Assembly (NCBI GenBank): GCA_013112585.1
Contig: JABFGH010000001.1
Span: forward strand, 186,001 to 250,000
Length of the DNA: 64,000 nucleotides
Source of the DNA: Ignavibacteriota bacterium
Lineage (GTDB): Bacteria > Bacteroidota > Ignavibacteria > Ignavibacteriales > Melioribacteraceae
Direction: 5' to 3'
The number at the start of each line of letters is the position of its first letter. The first letter of the stretch is position 1. Shown one piece after another: positions 8,811 through 17,457 of the stretch. The translations under genes and the position numbers were made by a program. The notes beneath the pieces were generated by a model, which saw only the letters and a list, made by a program, of their open reading frames with translations, was not told where the DNA came from and did not search any database.

Positions 8811-9584
8811 ATGGGAAAAATAATTGCTGTTGCAATACCTAAAGGCGGGGTTGGTAAAACTACTACCGCAGTTAACTTAGCTTTTGCTTTTGCGCTTCGA
8901 AAGAAAAAAACATTACTCATCGAATTGGATGCCTCAGGTGTGCTGGTTTCTGCATTGGGTTATCCCAAATCAGAAATTGTTGGAAACATGTTTCATGTAC
9001 TAAGTTATGTTAGGTCGCTTCCGCAAGTTATACATAAAACAGAAAATGATTTTTTAGATATTATACCATTCGAAAACCTATCTGCGCAAGATGAAGTACG
9101 TCTATCAAAATTAACACAAAATGAATATGTGCTGAGAAATATTATTCAATCGCAGGCAGGGGAGTATGAATATATTTTTCTTGATTGCCCGCCTTCACTA
9201 ATTGGATTAACCACAGGAGCACTTGTTGCTGCTGATTCTGTAATTATTCCTGTTAGAGCAAGTAAATTTTCTTTGAATGCTGTTGATAGAATTGTTAAAA
9301 ATATAGAAGTAATAAAAAAGCAGTATAATTATAATTTAAGTATTGAAGGTATTTTACTTACGATGTACGAATCAAATACTAACGTTTCAACTGAAGCTGA
9401 ATCTGATTTAATTAAAAAATATCCTGACAGTCTCTTTCATATAAAAATTCCAAAAAATGTTGCTGTTACAAATTCTTTTTACAAAAGTAAACCGGTAATA
9501 ACAGATAACCCTTCCGCTAAAGCTTCAATCGCATATCATGCTCTGGCTAATTTAATTATTCAGCGCCATAATAATAGTAAATAA
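8811..9584 (+). CDS. ParA/MinD-type ATPase (orphan)
   Basis: Cytoplasmic P-loop ATPase of the ParA/Soj class, 257 residues. It has the deviant Walker A motif KGGVGKTTT at residues 11-19, the switch/Walker B region EYIFLDCPPSLIG, and the later ParA signature SIEGILLTMYESNTNVS. No parB or parS is nearby, so chromosome partition is not supported by context. Orphan ParA proteins often position protein cargo such as chemosensory clusters, carboxysomes or secretion machinery. The neighbouring genes give no cargo. A small membrane protein gene on the opposite strand converges with it. Confidence 0.85.
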   Translation: MGKIIAVAIPKGGVGKTTTAVNLAFAFALRKKKTLLIELDASGVLVSALGYPKSEIVGNMFHVLSYVRSLPQVIHKTENDFLDIIPFENLSAQDEVRLSKLTQNEYVLRNIIQSQAGEYEYIFLDCPPSLIGLTTGALVAADSVIIPVRASKFSLNAVDRIVKNIEVIKKQYNYNLSIEGILLTMYESNTNVSTEAESDLIKKYPDSLFHIKIPKNVAVTNSFYKSKPVITDNPSAKASIAYHALANLIIQRHNNSK

Positions 9585-9650
9585 TTTTCCATTATACTTC
9601 TTCTAATCCCGTATTATATTTTTTTTTGAAAAATTTTGAGATGGCTTATA

Positions 9651-9692
9651 AAAACAAAGGCTATTTCTCAAATTATTGAAAAATAGCCTTTG
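9651..9692 (-). terminator. Strong hairpin terminator between convergent genes
   Basis: A 17-bp stem (arms 9655-9671 and 9676-9692, one mismatch) has a 4-base loop. On the minus strand it is followed by TTTT, so it best serves the 53-residue gene at 9722-9883. On the plus strand it lies 70 bases after the ParA-like gene and could also stop that transcript, though without a T tract. Confidence 0.75.
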
Positions 9693-9721
9693 AAAGGAGG
9701 ATCCATAAGGTATCCGAGAAA

Positions 9722-9883
9722 CTATATGACTTGATTAATTTTATTTAGTTTTGAAGAGTTTTCAGAAGATAATGGTTTTTTGGATTTATTCTTTTTAAGT
9801 ATTAAAAGCAGAACAATTAAACCATAAAATGGAATTAGCGCCGCATATTCTAAAGTTAAAGCTATGTCTGTAATAAATTCCAT
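9722..9883 (-). CDS. Small single-pass membrane protein (53 aa)
   Basis: Short reading frame not otherwise annotated. It begins at ATG 9883 preceded by AAAGGA at good spacing, and ends at TAG just before a strong terminator. The product has a short acidic N terminus (MEFITDIALTLEY), one hydrophobic helix at about residues 13-29 (AALIPFYGLIVLLLIL), then a Lys-rich stretch KKNKSKK and a polar tail. By the positive-inside rule the tail is cytoplasmic. The ribosome site, helix and terminator together support a real gene. Function is unknown. Confidence 0.55.
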   Translation of the reverse strand: MEFITDIALTLEYAALIPFYGLIVLLLILKKNKSKKPLSSENSSKLNKINQVI

Positions 9884-9990
9884 TAAATATTCCTTTCGTT
9901 AAACTTTAGTGTATGTTATTCAAGATGTACGCCAATAAATAATTGTGATATTTAGTTCTAATTGCAGTTTTTAAATTTCAATTATGCCTC

Positions 9991-10017
9991 ATAATGAGAC
10001 TGTTAAAATAATGAGAC
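9991..10017 (+). repeat. Two direct repeats of ATAATGAGAC
   Basis: The ten-base word ATAATGAGAC occurs at 9991-10000 and again at 10008-10017, and the first copy overlaps the palindrome CTCATAATGAG. They lie about 150 bases upstream of recD2. They could be a paired regulator site, or chance in AT-rich DNA. The rest of 9884-10164 shows no gene. Confidence 0.3.
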
Positions 10018-10123
10018 AGCAAAAAAACTAAAACTTGAATTGCATTTTATTTTGCAGAGTAATGAATAGGTAAATCAAGCAATGGTATTGCATTATAAAT
10101 TTCTCATTACTTAATTCAATAAC

Positions 10124-10131
10124 TATATTTG
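10124..10131 (+). promoter_or_regulatory. Candidate -7 promoter box for recD2
   Basis: TATATTTG fits the TAnnTTTG box used by Bacteroidota primary sigma factor. It lies 33 bases before the recD2 start. A TTG at -33 is not present at the standard spacing, so support is partial. Confidence 0.3.
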
Positions 10132-10164
10132 TTAAATGATTAGTGAAAATAATTATACGGTGAA

Positions 10165-12270
10165 ATGGAAGAAGTTAAAGCAGCGATAAATTTTTATGTT
10201 TACCGAAACGGCAGTAATGGATACAGTGTTGTTAAAACGAAAGAAGGTTTTACTGCTGTTGGTAATTTGCCTGAATTTGATGAAGGAACAGAGCTAATTT
10301 TAATTGGTGAATGGAAGGAGCATGCAAAATACGGCAGGCAGTTAGTTGTTTCGGGGTACAAAGAGTTGGAGCAGAATAGTTCAGAGTTGATGAAAAATTT
10401 TATTACAAGCAAACTGGTAAAAGGCATTGGTGAAAACTATGCGGATAATGTGATAAATAAATTTGGCGAGGATTCGATTGATGTTTTAATTAACGAGCCG
10501 GAAAAGTTACTGGATGTTGAGGGAATAGGTAAAAAAAGATTAGAAATAATCAAAGAGAGTTTATCCGATAATATTGAGTTGTTTAACTTAGCCGAATTTT
10601 TGATTCCATTTGGAGTAACGGTAAACCAGCTTATAAAAATAAATAAACATTTTGGCAGTGAAGCCAAGTCAATAATAAAAAACAATCCATACAAATTGGT
10701 AAATGAGTTTTGGAGAATAAATTTTAAGAAAGCTGATTCCATTGCTAAAAATCTCGAATTCAATCATTTTGATACCTACCGTATAAAAGAAGGAATAATT
10801 CACACTTTAAATGAGAGTAAAAAAAACGGACATTGCCTTCTCCCGTTAACCATGCTGCTTCCACGAGCATCTGTCCTCTTAAATGTTGATTCCGATTTAA
10901 TCATGACATTCATTGAGGAATTGGAAGAATCGCAGTACCTAATTATTGAAGACGATAATGTATCCCTTTTTGAAATGTATTTTGCTGAAAGAGGAATTGA
11001 AGAAATATTAAAACAGTTTATGATGCCGCCTCGCGAGCTTTCTAAATTAGAAAAACAAATTATAAAAAAATTGAAAAACCGCTTTTCAGATGAACAATTA
11101 TCTGCTATCGAGATGAGCGTTGAGAACCAGGTTATGATATTAACCGGTGGTCCGGGAACGGGAAAAACGACTACTGTAAAAGGAATCATTAATTTATATA
11201 ATCAACTGGATTTAAAGATTATGCTTGCTGCTCCAACCGGCAGAGCAGCCAAAAGAATTGAAGAGATAACCGGTGAAAGCGCTAAGACCATACACAGACT
11301 GTTAGATTACAATCCCAAAGAAGATTATTTTGTTTACAACAGGGATAATAAATTAAAAATGGATTTATTGATTGTTGACGAAGCCTCCATGATTGATACC
11401 CTGTTGATGTTTAATTTGCTCTCGGCAATAGAACCATCAACCACATTAATTTTTATCGGGGATATGGATCAGCTTCCGCCGGTTGGTCCCGGAAATCCGC
11501 TGAAGGATATTTTAGAAAGCGATTTAATACCTACCGTTAAATTGACAGAAATATTTCGTCAATCTCTGGAAAGCAAAATTATTTTAGCGGCACATTCAAT
11601 CAACAAGGGTGAATTACCGCAATTAAATCATGAGGATTATTCAGATCTAATTTTTATCGAGGAAAATGATGAGGATAAAATTAGGGAGAGAATAATTAAT
11701 TTAGTTTCGGAAGAACTGCCGGAAGAATACTCATTTAACCCGAAGACTGATATTCAAGTGTTATCGCCAATGTACAAGGGCAGGATTGGTGTTGATCAGC
11801 TAAATTCCTCTATTCAAAAATCATTGAACAACAATCCCCAAATATTAAGAAGAGGAAATGCTTTATACAGACAGGGTGATAAAGTGATGCAGCTGAGGAA
11901 TAATTATTTTAAAAATGCATACAACGGTGATATTGGATATTTGCTAAGTTCAGATAAGAGTAAAGGGACAGTTGCAATAAACTATTCAGGCAGATTAACA
12001 AACTATAAATTTGATGAAGCTGATGAATTCAAACTTGCTTACTGCATTACAATTCATAAAAGTCAGGGCAGCGAGTTTCCCTGCGTTGTGCTTCCGATTA
12101 CAAACTCACAGCATATCATGCTTCAGCGTAATTTACTTTATACGGCAATTACGCGGGCATCAAAACTATTGGTTCTAATCGGCTCTAAAGATGCTGTTGA
12201 AAAGGCAGTTAACACTAACAGGGCAGATGATAGATTTACAAGTTTATTTAAGAAATTTAGTTTTGAATAA
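10165..12270 (+). CDS. recD2: RecD2-type ATP-dependent DNA helicase
   Basis: 5'-3' superfamily-1 helicase acting alone (no RecBC genes here) in DNA repair or replication-fork processing. The 701 residues show an N-terminal OB-like domain (1-75), helix-hairpin-helix repeats including LLDVEGIGKKRLEII near residue 117, Walker A GGPGTGKTTT near 330, Walker B LIVDEASMID near 402, motif III GDMDQLPPVGPGN, and the C-terminal UvrD-like motifs TIHKSQGSEFP and LLYTAITRA. The N-terminal extension separates RecD2 from RecBCD-type RecD. It starts at ATG 10165 with GGTGAA upstream. The next gene on the strand is mnmA after 192 bases with nothing evident between. Confidence 0.93.
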   Translation: MEEVKAAINFYVYRNGSNGYSVVKTKEGFTAVGNLPEFDEGTELILIGEWKEHAKYGRQLVVSGYKELEQNSSELMKNFITSKLVKGIGENYADNVINKFGEDSIDVLINEPEKLLDVEGIGKKRLEIIKESLSDNIELFNLAEFLIPFGVTVNQLIKINKHFGSEAKSIIKNNPYKLVNEFWRINFKKADSIAKNLEFNHFDTYRIKEGIIHTLNESKKNGHCLLPLTMLLPRASVLLNVDSDLIMTFIEELEESQYLIIEDDNVSLFEMYFAERGIEEILKQFMMPPRELSKLEKQIIKKLKNRFSDEQLSAIEMSVENQVMILTGGPGTGKTTTVKGIINLYNQLDLKIMLAAPTGRAAKRIEEITGESAKTIHRLLDYNPKEDYFVYNRDNKLKMDLLIVDEASMIDTLLMFNLLSAIEPSTTLIFIGDMDQLPPVGPGNPLKDILESDLIPTVKLTEIFRQSLESKIILAAHSINKGELPQLNHEDYSDLIFIEENDEDKIRERIINLVSEELPEEYSFNPKTDIQVLSPMYKGRIGVDQLNSSIQKSLNNNPQILRRGNALYRQGDKVMQLRNNYFKNAYNGDIGYLLSSDKSKGTVAINYSGRLTNYKFDEADEFKLAYCITIHKSQGSEFPCVVLPITNSQHIMLQRNLLYTAITRASKLLVLIGSKDAVEKAVNTNRADDRFTSLFKKFSFE

Positions 12271-12462
12271 AAATTAAATTATGTTTTCAGTTTAATGATT
12301 AACTAATAATTCCGCCCTTCATTTTAGGAAAAATCTTTCAAAGACAGGTTGAACTTTACAAACTGAAATTTCAAATAAAAAGTTGTAATATCTTTTGTAT
12401 GGAATTAAACAAACGATTTACATAGTTTCGCATATTGATTAATTGAAAAAGTTAGGAAAAAG

Positions 12463-13563
12463 TTGGAAAAGAAAAGAGTAATAGTTGCAATGAGCGGCGG
12501 AGTTGATTCATCAGTTGCGGCTGCGCTATTGCATAATGAAGGTTATGATGTAATTGGGATAACTATGAAAACATGGGGATTCATGGAAGTAGGCGGAGCG
12601 CCCAAGCATGAATCAGGATGCTGTTCCTTAGATGCAATTTATGACGCAAAAAATGTAGCTAATTCATTTGGGTTTCCGCATTACACAGTTGATTTTACCG
12701 GAGCATTTGAAGAAGCCGTAATTGATAATTTTGTCGATGAATATCTGCATGGAAGAACCCCGAATCCTTGCGTGGTTTGCAATAGAAAAATTAAATGGGA
12801 AGAACTTCTAAAAAAAGCTGATTCACTTGACGCACAGTTTGTGGCAACAGGGCATTATGCAAAAATCATCTTTGATGAAAATACAGGTAGATATTCTATC
12901 CAAAACTCTAAAGATAATAGGAAAGATCAGTCCTACGCTCTGTGGGGATTAACCCAGGAAAGCCTTAGCAGAACATTGCTCCCGCTTGGAAAGTATTCTA
13001 AACCTGAAATAAGAAAACTTGCAGAAGAATTTGGATTAAAAACTGCAAACAAACCCGATAGCCAGGAAATATGTTTTGTAGCAGATAACAATTACGAAAG
13101 ATTTTTACAGGAACGAATTCCGGATGTAATTGATAACCTTGAAAAAGGTGAAATGGTTTACAAAGGTGAAAAAATAAACGAACATAAAGGCTTGCCGTTT
13201 TATACTGTGGGTCAGCGCAAAGGTCTGGGTGTTGCTATTGGAAAACCAATTTACGTAAAAAAGATTGATCATAAAAATAACAGAATTGAAGTTGGGGATA
13301 AAAAAGATTTGCTTGAAACTGTTTTAGAAGCCGATGATATAAACTATTTAGCTGTCGAGAAATTAAACCCCGGTCAAACTGTTTACGCTAAAATCCGTTA
13401 CTCTGATAAAGCTGCTGAAGCAGAAATAAATCATGCAGATGAAAACTTATTAAGATTAACATTCAAAGAACCAAAAAGTGCAATCACTCCCGGGCAGTCA
13501 GTTGTTGTATATAATGAAGATGGTGTTGTTTTGTTAGGCGGAGTTATAAAACAGAGAGATTAG
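12463..13563 (+). CDS. mnmA: tRNA-specific 2-thiouridylase MnmA
   Basis: Catalyses 2-thiolation of the wobble uridine 34 in tRNA-Lys, -Glu and -Gln, using ATP and a persulfide sulfur donor. PP-loop SGGVDSSVAA lies at residues 10-19. The first catalytic Cys is in NPCVVCNRKIKW (about residue 104), and the second, which forms the persulfide or disulfide, is in DSQEICFVAD (about 203). HGLPFYTVGQRKG-type elements follow (here HKGLPFYTVGQRKGLG). Length of 366 is normal. The start codon is TTG, immediately before MEKKRVIVAMSGG, and no nearby ATG serves better. It is convergent with the helicase gene. Confidence 0.95.
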   Translation: MEKKRVIVAMSGGVDSSVAAALLHNEGYDVIGITMKTWGFMEVGGAPKHESGCCSLDAIYDAKNVANSFGFPHYTVDFTGAFEEAVIDNFVDEYLHGRTPNPCVVCNRKIKWEELLKKADSLDAQFVATGHYAKIIFDENTGRYSIQNSKDNRKDQSYALWGLTQESLSRTLLPLGKYSKPEIRKLAEEFGLKTANKPDSQEICFVADNNYERFLQERIPDVIDNLEKGEMVYKGEKINEHKGLPFYTVGQRKGLGVAIGKPIYVKKIDHKNNRIEVGDKKDLLETVLEADDINYLAVEKLNPGQTVYAKIRYSDKAAEAEINHADENLLRLTFKEPKSAITPGQSVVVYNEDGVVLLGGVIKQRD

Positions 13564-13653
13564 CAGAATAAAACTTCGAGGTTTTGATTTATTTTGATCA
13601 AGGTTTTGAGTGGGATTAAATAACATTGTAACTTCTAAGGTTTTCACTTTTGT

Positions 13654-15654
13654 TTAAATATCTTCCTCCAACAGCCACTCTTCGGCAAGTTCCTCTCCAA
13701 TACCGGCAATAAAACGTGAGGGTTTTGAGAATGTAAATCCCTGCCGTCTATCAAAAATGTTCATCGGGTAACTCACGTACAAATTTTGTTTTGCACGGGT
13801 GGAGGCTACATACATTAATCGTCTCTCTTCCTCCAAACTATCCAAGTTCTCAAATGATTGACTTGAAGGGAAAAACCCATCTACGGCGTGAATGATAAAA
13901 ACAGAATGCCATTCTAATCCCTTGGCGGAATGAATGGTTGAGAGTGTGAGGTAATCTTTTTCTTTGTCGGTTGCGTCAACATCTGCAACACTGTCGGAAG
14001 GCGGATCAAGAGCCATATCTGCAAGAAAGCTATCTAGACTTTTATAATTTTGCGAGATGTTCATAAACATTTCTAGATCTTTTTTACGTTTATTAAAATC
14101 ATCATACTTGTCTTTGAACAGTGGCTCATAATAATAATAAACTTCCTCGGCACGCTGGGCAGGGGATTGATCCTTCTTTTGAATTTCGTAAAGCAGTTTG
14201 AATAATTGATAAACTTTAATTTTGTATTTGTTATTCAGTTCTTCATTCGGCTCAAGTGTAAAATTCAAATTTCCTTGTGAAACTTCATCCATTATTTTTT
14301 GCGCTTTCTTCGGACCTATTCCTTCATGAAGGAGCAGCACACGAAACCAGCTAACCAGATCATTTGGATTGGAAACTATCCGCAGAAATGCCAGCATATC
14401 TTTTACATGTGCCGTTTCAATAAATTTCATTCCGCCGAATTTTATAAAAGGAATATTTGCTTTGTTCAATTCAATTTCCAGATCGAATGAAAAATATGAT
14501 GAACGGAACAGTACAGACATTTCACTAAGCGGAATACCTTCTTCGCCAAGTTCAAGTATTCGGTCAACAATAAATTTTGACTGCATGTTTTCATTATTTG
14601 CAGAAACTATCACGGGGAGTTCGCCGTCACCTTTTCTCGTAAATAATTTTTTAGGATATTTTTCAACTGCGCGATCAATTATGTGATTCGTGAAATCCAA
14701 AATTTGCTGTGTGCTTCTGTAATTCTCTTCCAGCTTGATTAATTTGGATTCGGGGAAGAGTTTTGGGAACTCCATTATGTTTTTAAAATTTGCTCCGCGG
14801 AAAGCATAGATCGATTGTGAATCATCCCCAACAACCATTACATTTTTACTTACTTGCGTGAGTCCCAAAACAATATCGGACTGCAATTTATTCGTGTCCT
14901 GATATTCATCTACCATCACAAATTTAATTTGACTTAGCAATGATTTGGCACCCGGACCAAAATCCTGCAGAAATTTGCGTAAGTAAATTAGTAGATCATC
15001 ATAATCTAATAAGCTGTTTCTCTTTTTATAATCCTGATAAATATTATTCATGCTTAAAAACTTATCAAGGTAAATTGCAAAGTGGGGATAGTCTTCTTCA
15101 AGAATATCCTCAATGCTTTTGCCGGTGTTAACACTCAGGCTTAGCACTTTAAATATTGTATTCTTTTTAGGAAAGCGTTTTTTAATTTTTGCAATATCAA
15201 GCCGGCTTCTAATCAAGTTTATTAAATCTTCGCTATCAGATTGATCAAGAATTGTAAACCCGGGATCAAGCCCGATTGTTTTGCCATACTTGCGCAAAGT
15301 TAAATTTGCAAATGAGTGAAATGTGCCGCCATTAATTTTTGAGCAGCGATGGTCGAGAAGAATAGCAGCACGGTCCATCATCTCTTTTGAAGCTTTGCGA
15401 GTAAAAGTTAATAATAAAATTGATTTAGGATCATAACCCATTTCAACTAGACGTGCTACACGATAAACAAGTGTTCTCGTTTTTCCTGTTCCCGCACCGG
15501 CAATTACAAGGTAGGCGCCATCAATCGCTGTCGCGGCTTCAAATTGTTCTTGGTTTAACTGGCTTTTATAATGAATGGTAAAACGGGACTCATCAACTTC
15601 ATGCTGAGGAAGTCCCGTTTTGTTAAGTCTCTTAATTACATACTTCTTAGCCAT
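13654..15654 (-). CDS. UvrD/Rep-family ATP-dependent helicase
   Basis: Superfamily-1A 3'-5' DNA helicase for repair or replication restart. Its 666 residues carry all the family motifs in order: Q-motif LNQEQFEAA, Walker A GAGTGKTRTL, motif Ia TFTRKAS, motif II MVDEYQDTN, motif III VVGDDSQSIYAFRGA, motif IV ENYRSTQ, motif V LSTIHSAKGLEW and motif VI RLMYVASTRAK. It is slightly shorter than PcrA/UvrD. Its ATG overlaps the upstream stop as TGATG, so it is translationally coupled to the membrane-protein gene and, through it, to floA. That is an uncommon context for a helicase. Exact orthology (PcrA or another UvrD paralogue) is not resolved. Confidence 0.92.
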   Translation of the reverse strand: MAKKYVIKRLNKTGLPQHEVDESRFTIHYKSQLNQEQFEAATAIDGAYLVIAGAGTGKTRTLVYRVARLVEMGYDPKSILLLTFTRKASKEMMDRAAILLDHRCSKINGGTFHSFANLTLRKYGKTIGLDPGFTILDQSDSEDLINLIRSRLDIAKIKKRFPKKNTIFKVLSLSVNTGKSIEDILEEDYPHFAIYLDKFLSMNNIYQDYKKRNSLLDYDDLLIYLRKFLQDFGPGAKSLLSQIKFVMVDEYQDTNKLQSDIVLGLTQVSKNVMVVGDDSQSIYAFRGANFKNIMEFPKLFPESKLIKLEENYRSTQQILDFTNHIIDRAVEKYPKKLFTRKGDGELPVIVSANNENMQSKFIVDRILELGEEGIPLSEMSVLFRSSYFSFDLEIELNKANIPFIKFGGMKFIETAHVKDMLAFLRIVSNPNDLVSWFRVLLLHEGIGPKKAQKIMDEVSQGNLNFTLEPNEELNNKYKIKVYQLFKLLYEIQKKDQSPAQRAEEVYYYYEPLFKDKYDDFNKRKKDLEMFMNISQNYKSLDSFLADMALDPPSDSVADVDATDKEKDYLTLSTIHSAKGLEWHSVFIIHAVDGFFPSSQSFENLDSLEEERRLMYVASTRAKQNLYVSYPMNIFDRRQGFTFSKPSRFIAGIGEELAEEWLLEEDI

Positions 15655-16229
15655 CAGATACGAAATGCTTTTGGTTCGTTTAGCAATTCCTGAACAATAA
15701 TATAATCTCGTATCGTCTTTGGGTTATTAAGTTTCTTCTTGATTTCTTTTCTGCGCTTATTAGTATTATGTTCTACTTTTTTAGCTATACTATGGTATTT
15801 TTCGGAAGCTCTAATTCTTTGTACTGGTTCAAGATCTTTGCTTTTCGACTGATACTGCCGTGGAGTAAATTTATTTTGTATCATTTCACTTGTAGAATAA
15901 TCCACTTCCTTGAACTCATCTTCCGGGTCCCACGTATCAACACGCTGAAACTTTTCAGCTTCTAACTTTGTGTCAAGATTTTTATCGGCAACAGCCTCTT
16001 TAGAATCGATTCTTTCTTCCGGGCTCATTTTTAAACCGAAAAGTTCCTCAAGAATATCCTGAGTTTTCTTTTCAGGTACTGATTTAGCAGCACCAGATTT
16101 TGGCTGTGCTGTTCTTTCAGCTTGAGCTTTTTGCTGCTGCTGTTGTTTCTTTTTCTTCTTACCAAAAATACCGTTAAGAATGCTGATTAAGAAAATTATG
16201 AAGACAATATATTCAATTACACTATCCAT
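15654..16229 (-). CDS. Hypothetical protein with one N-terminal membrane helix
   Basis: I do not recognise a family. Residues about 3-23 ([21 protein letters not shown]) form one membrane helix. A basic KKKKK and poly-Gln stretch follows, then a long charged region with [15 protein letters not shown], and a C-terminal helical part ending in [19 protein letters not shown]. The last motif resembles a terminal segment recurring in Bacteroidota proteins placed after flotillin-like genes. An upstream ATG at 16244 exists, but ATG 16229 has AAGGA six bases ahead and overlaps the floA stop by eight bases, so it was chosen. The protein is probably cytoplasmic with a membrane anchor, perhaps a FloA partner. 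Confidence 0.7.
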   Translation of the reverse strand: MDSVIEYIVFIIFLISILNGIFGKKKKKQQQQQKAQAERTAQPKSGAAKSVPEKKTQDILEELFGLKMSPEERIDSKEAVADKNLDTKLEAEKFQRVDTWDPEDEFKEVDYSTSEMIQNKFTPRQYQSKSKDLEPVQRIRASEKYHSIAKKVEHNTNKRRKEIKKKLNNPKTIRDYIIVQELLNEPKAFRI

Positions 16230-17223
16230 TTGTATCCTTGTCATCTATCTTCTTTTCATCCGGCTCAGCAATAGATGATCTCATTTGAGTATCTGCATCA
16301 ATATTTTTCAATTTATAATAATCCATTACGCCAAGGTTGCCGCTTCTAAAGGCTTCTGCCATAGCTCTTGGTATTTCAGCTTCAGCTTCAACAACTCTTG
16401 CACGCATTCTCGCAACTTCAGCAGTGTTCTCCTGTTCGGTTGCAACAGCAAGTGCCCGTCTTTCTTCAGCTTTTGCACGTGCAACTTTTAAGTCGGCTTC
16501 TGCCTGATCAGTTTGAAGTATAGCGCCAATGTTTGTTCCAATATCAACGTCAGCAATATCAATTGATAGAATTTCAAATGCGGTTCCGGCATCCAATCCT
16601 TTTCTTAAAACTTCTTTTGAAATAGTATCAGGATTTTCAAGTACTGCTTTATGAGTATCACTTGAACCGATTGTGGAAACGATACCCTCACCGACACGCG
16701 CAAGTATTGTGGCTTCAGTTGCACCGCCGACCAAGCGATCAATATTTGCACGGACAGTAATTCTTGCTATAGCTTTAAGCTGAATACCATCCTTTGCAAC
16801 CGCTGCAACCATTGGGGTTTCAATTACTTTTGGTAATACCGACATTTGAACTGCTTCCAATACATCACGCCCGGCAAGGTCAATTGCTGTAGCTTTATCA
16901 AATGATAAATCCAAGTTTGCTTTACTTGCTGAAATTAAAGCATTCACTACTTTAATAACATTTCCGCCTGCTAAATAGTGAGCTTCCAGCAGAGGTATTT
17001 CCATTGGAATTCCTGCTTTCGTTGCCGTGATTTTACTCCTGACAATAATATTTGGGGGTACCTTCCTTAATCTCATTCCTACTAAGTCTTTGAATATTTT
17101 TACCTTTACACCCGAAAAATAAGCGGTTATAAAAAGACCAACCGGAATAAAATAGGTGAATAAAATCAGTAAGAATATTACGGCAATAATAATTACTATT
17201 GCTAATCCCGTAAAAGCTTCCAT
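16222..17223 (-). CDS. floA: Flotillin-like protein FloA (SPFH family, UPF0365)
   Basis: Membrane-raft scaffolding protein that forms oligomers in functional membrane microdomains. It has an N-terminal membrane segment (residues about 5-29, [20 protein letters not shown]), an SPFH/band-7 core with [24 protein letters not shown], and a C-terminal region rich in Ala/Glu ([22 protein letters not shown] repeats) typical of the assembly domain. The start at 17223 is preceded by GGAGAAGAG; an in-frame ATG 72 bases upstream lacks such a site. The length of 333 is normal for FloA. It heads a coupled operon with a single-pass protein and a helicase. Confidence 0.92.
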   Translation of the reverse strand: MEAFTGLAIVIIIAVIFLLILFTYFIPVGLFITAYFSGVKVKIFKDLVGMRLRKVPPNIIVRSKITATKAGIPMEIPLLEAHYLAGGNVIKVVNALISASKANLDLSFDKATAIDLAGRDVLEAVQMSVLPKVIETPMVAAVAKDGIQLKAIARITVRANIDRLVGGATEATILARVGEGIVSTIGSSDTHKAVLENPDTISKEVLRKGLDAGTAFEILSIDIADVDIGTNIGAILQTDQAEADLKVARAKAEERRALAVATEQENTAEVARMRARVVEAEAEIPRAMAEAFRSGNLGVMDYYKLKNIDADTQMRSSIAEPDEKKIDDKDTNG

Positions 17224-17457
17224 CTCTTCTCCAATTAAATTAAATAATAAGTTAGATATTGAAATCAAATTAAAGATTTGATAAGAATATAACAATTTAT
17301 TAATAAGTCTATCTTTAGGAATATATTTTGTAACTAATAAATTTCTAAAAATATCCTTACGAAAAAAATGTAAAGCATTTAAGAATAATAGTTGATATTT
17401 TTTGCGGTCACTTTATTAAATAAGTTAAATGGAACTATTCTTTAAACGGGAGCAGAA

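Noticed and set aside
8811..9584. ParA ATPase as evidence of a plasmid or chromosome partition locus
   Set aside because: No parB, parS-like repeats or replication genes nearby; treated as an orphan ParA.
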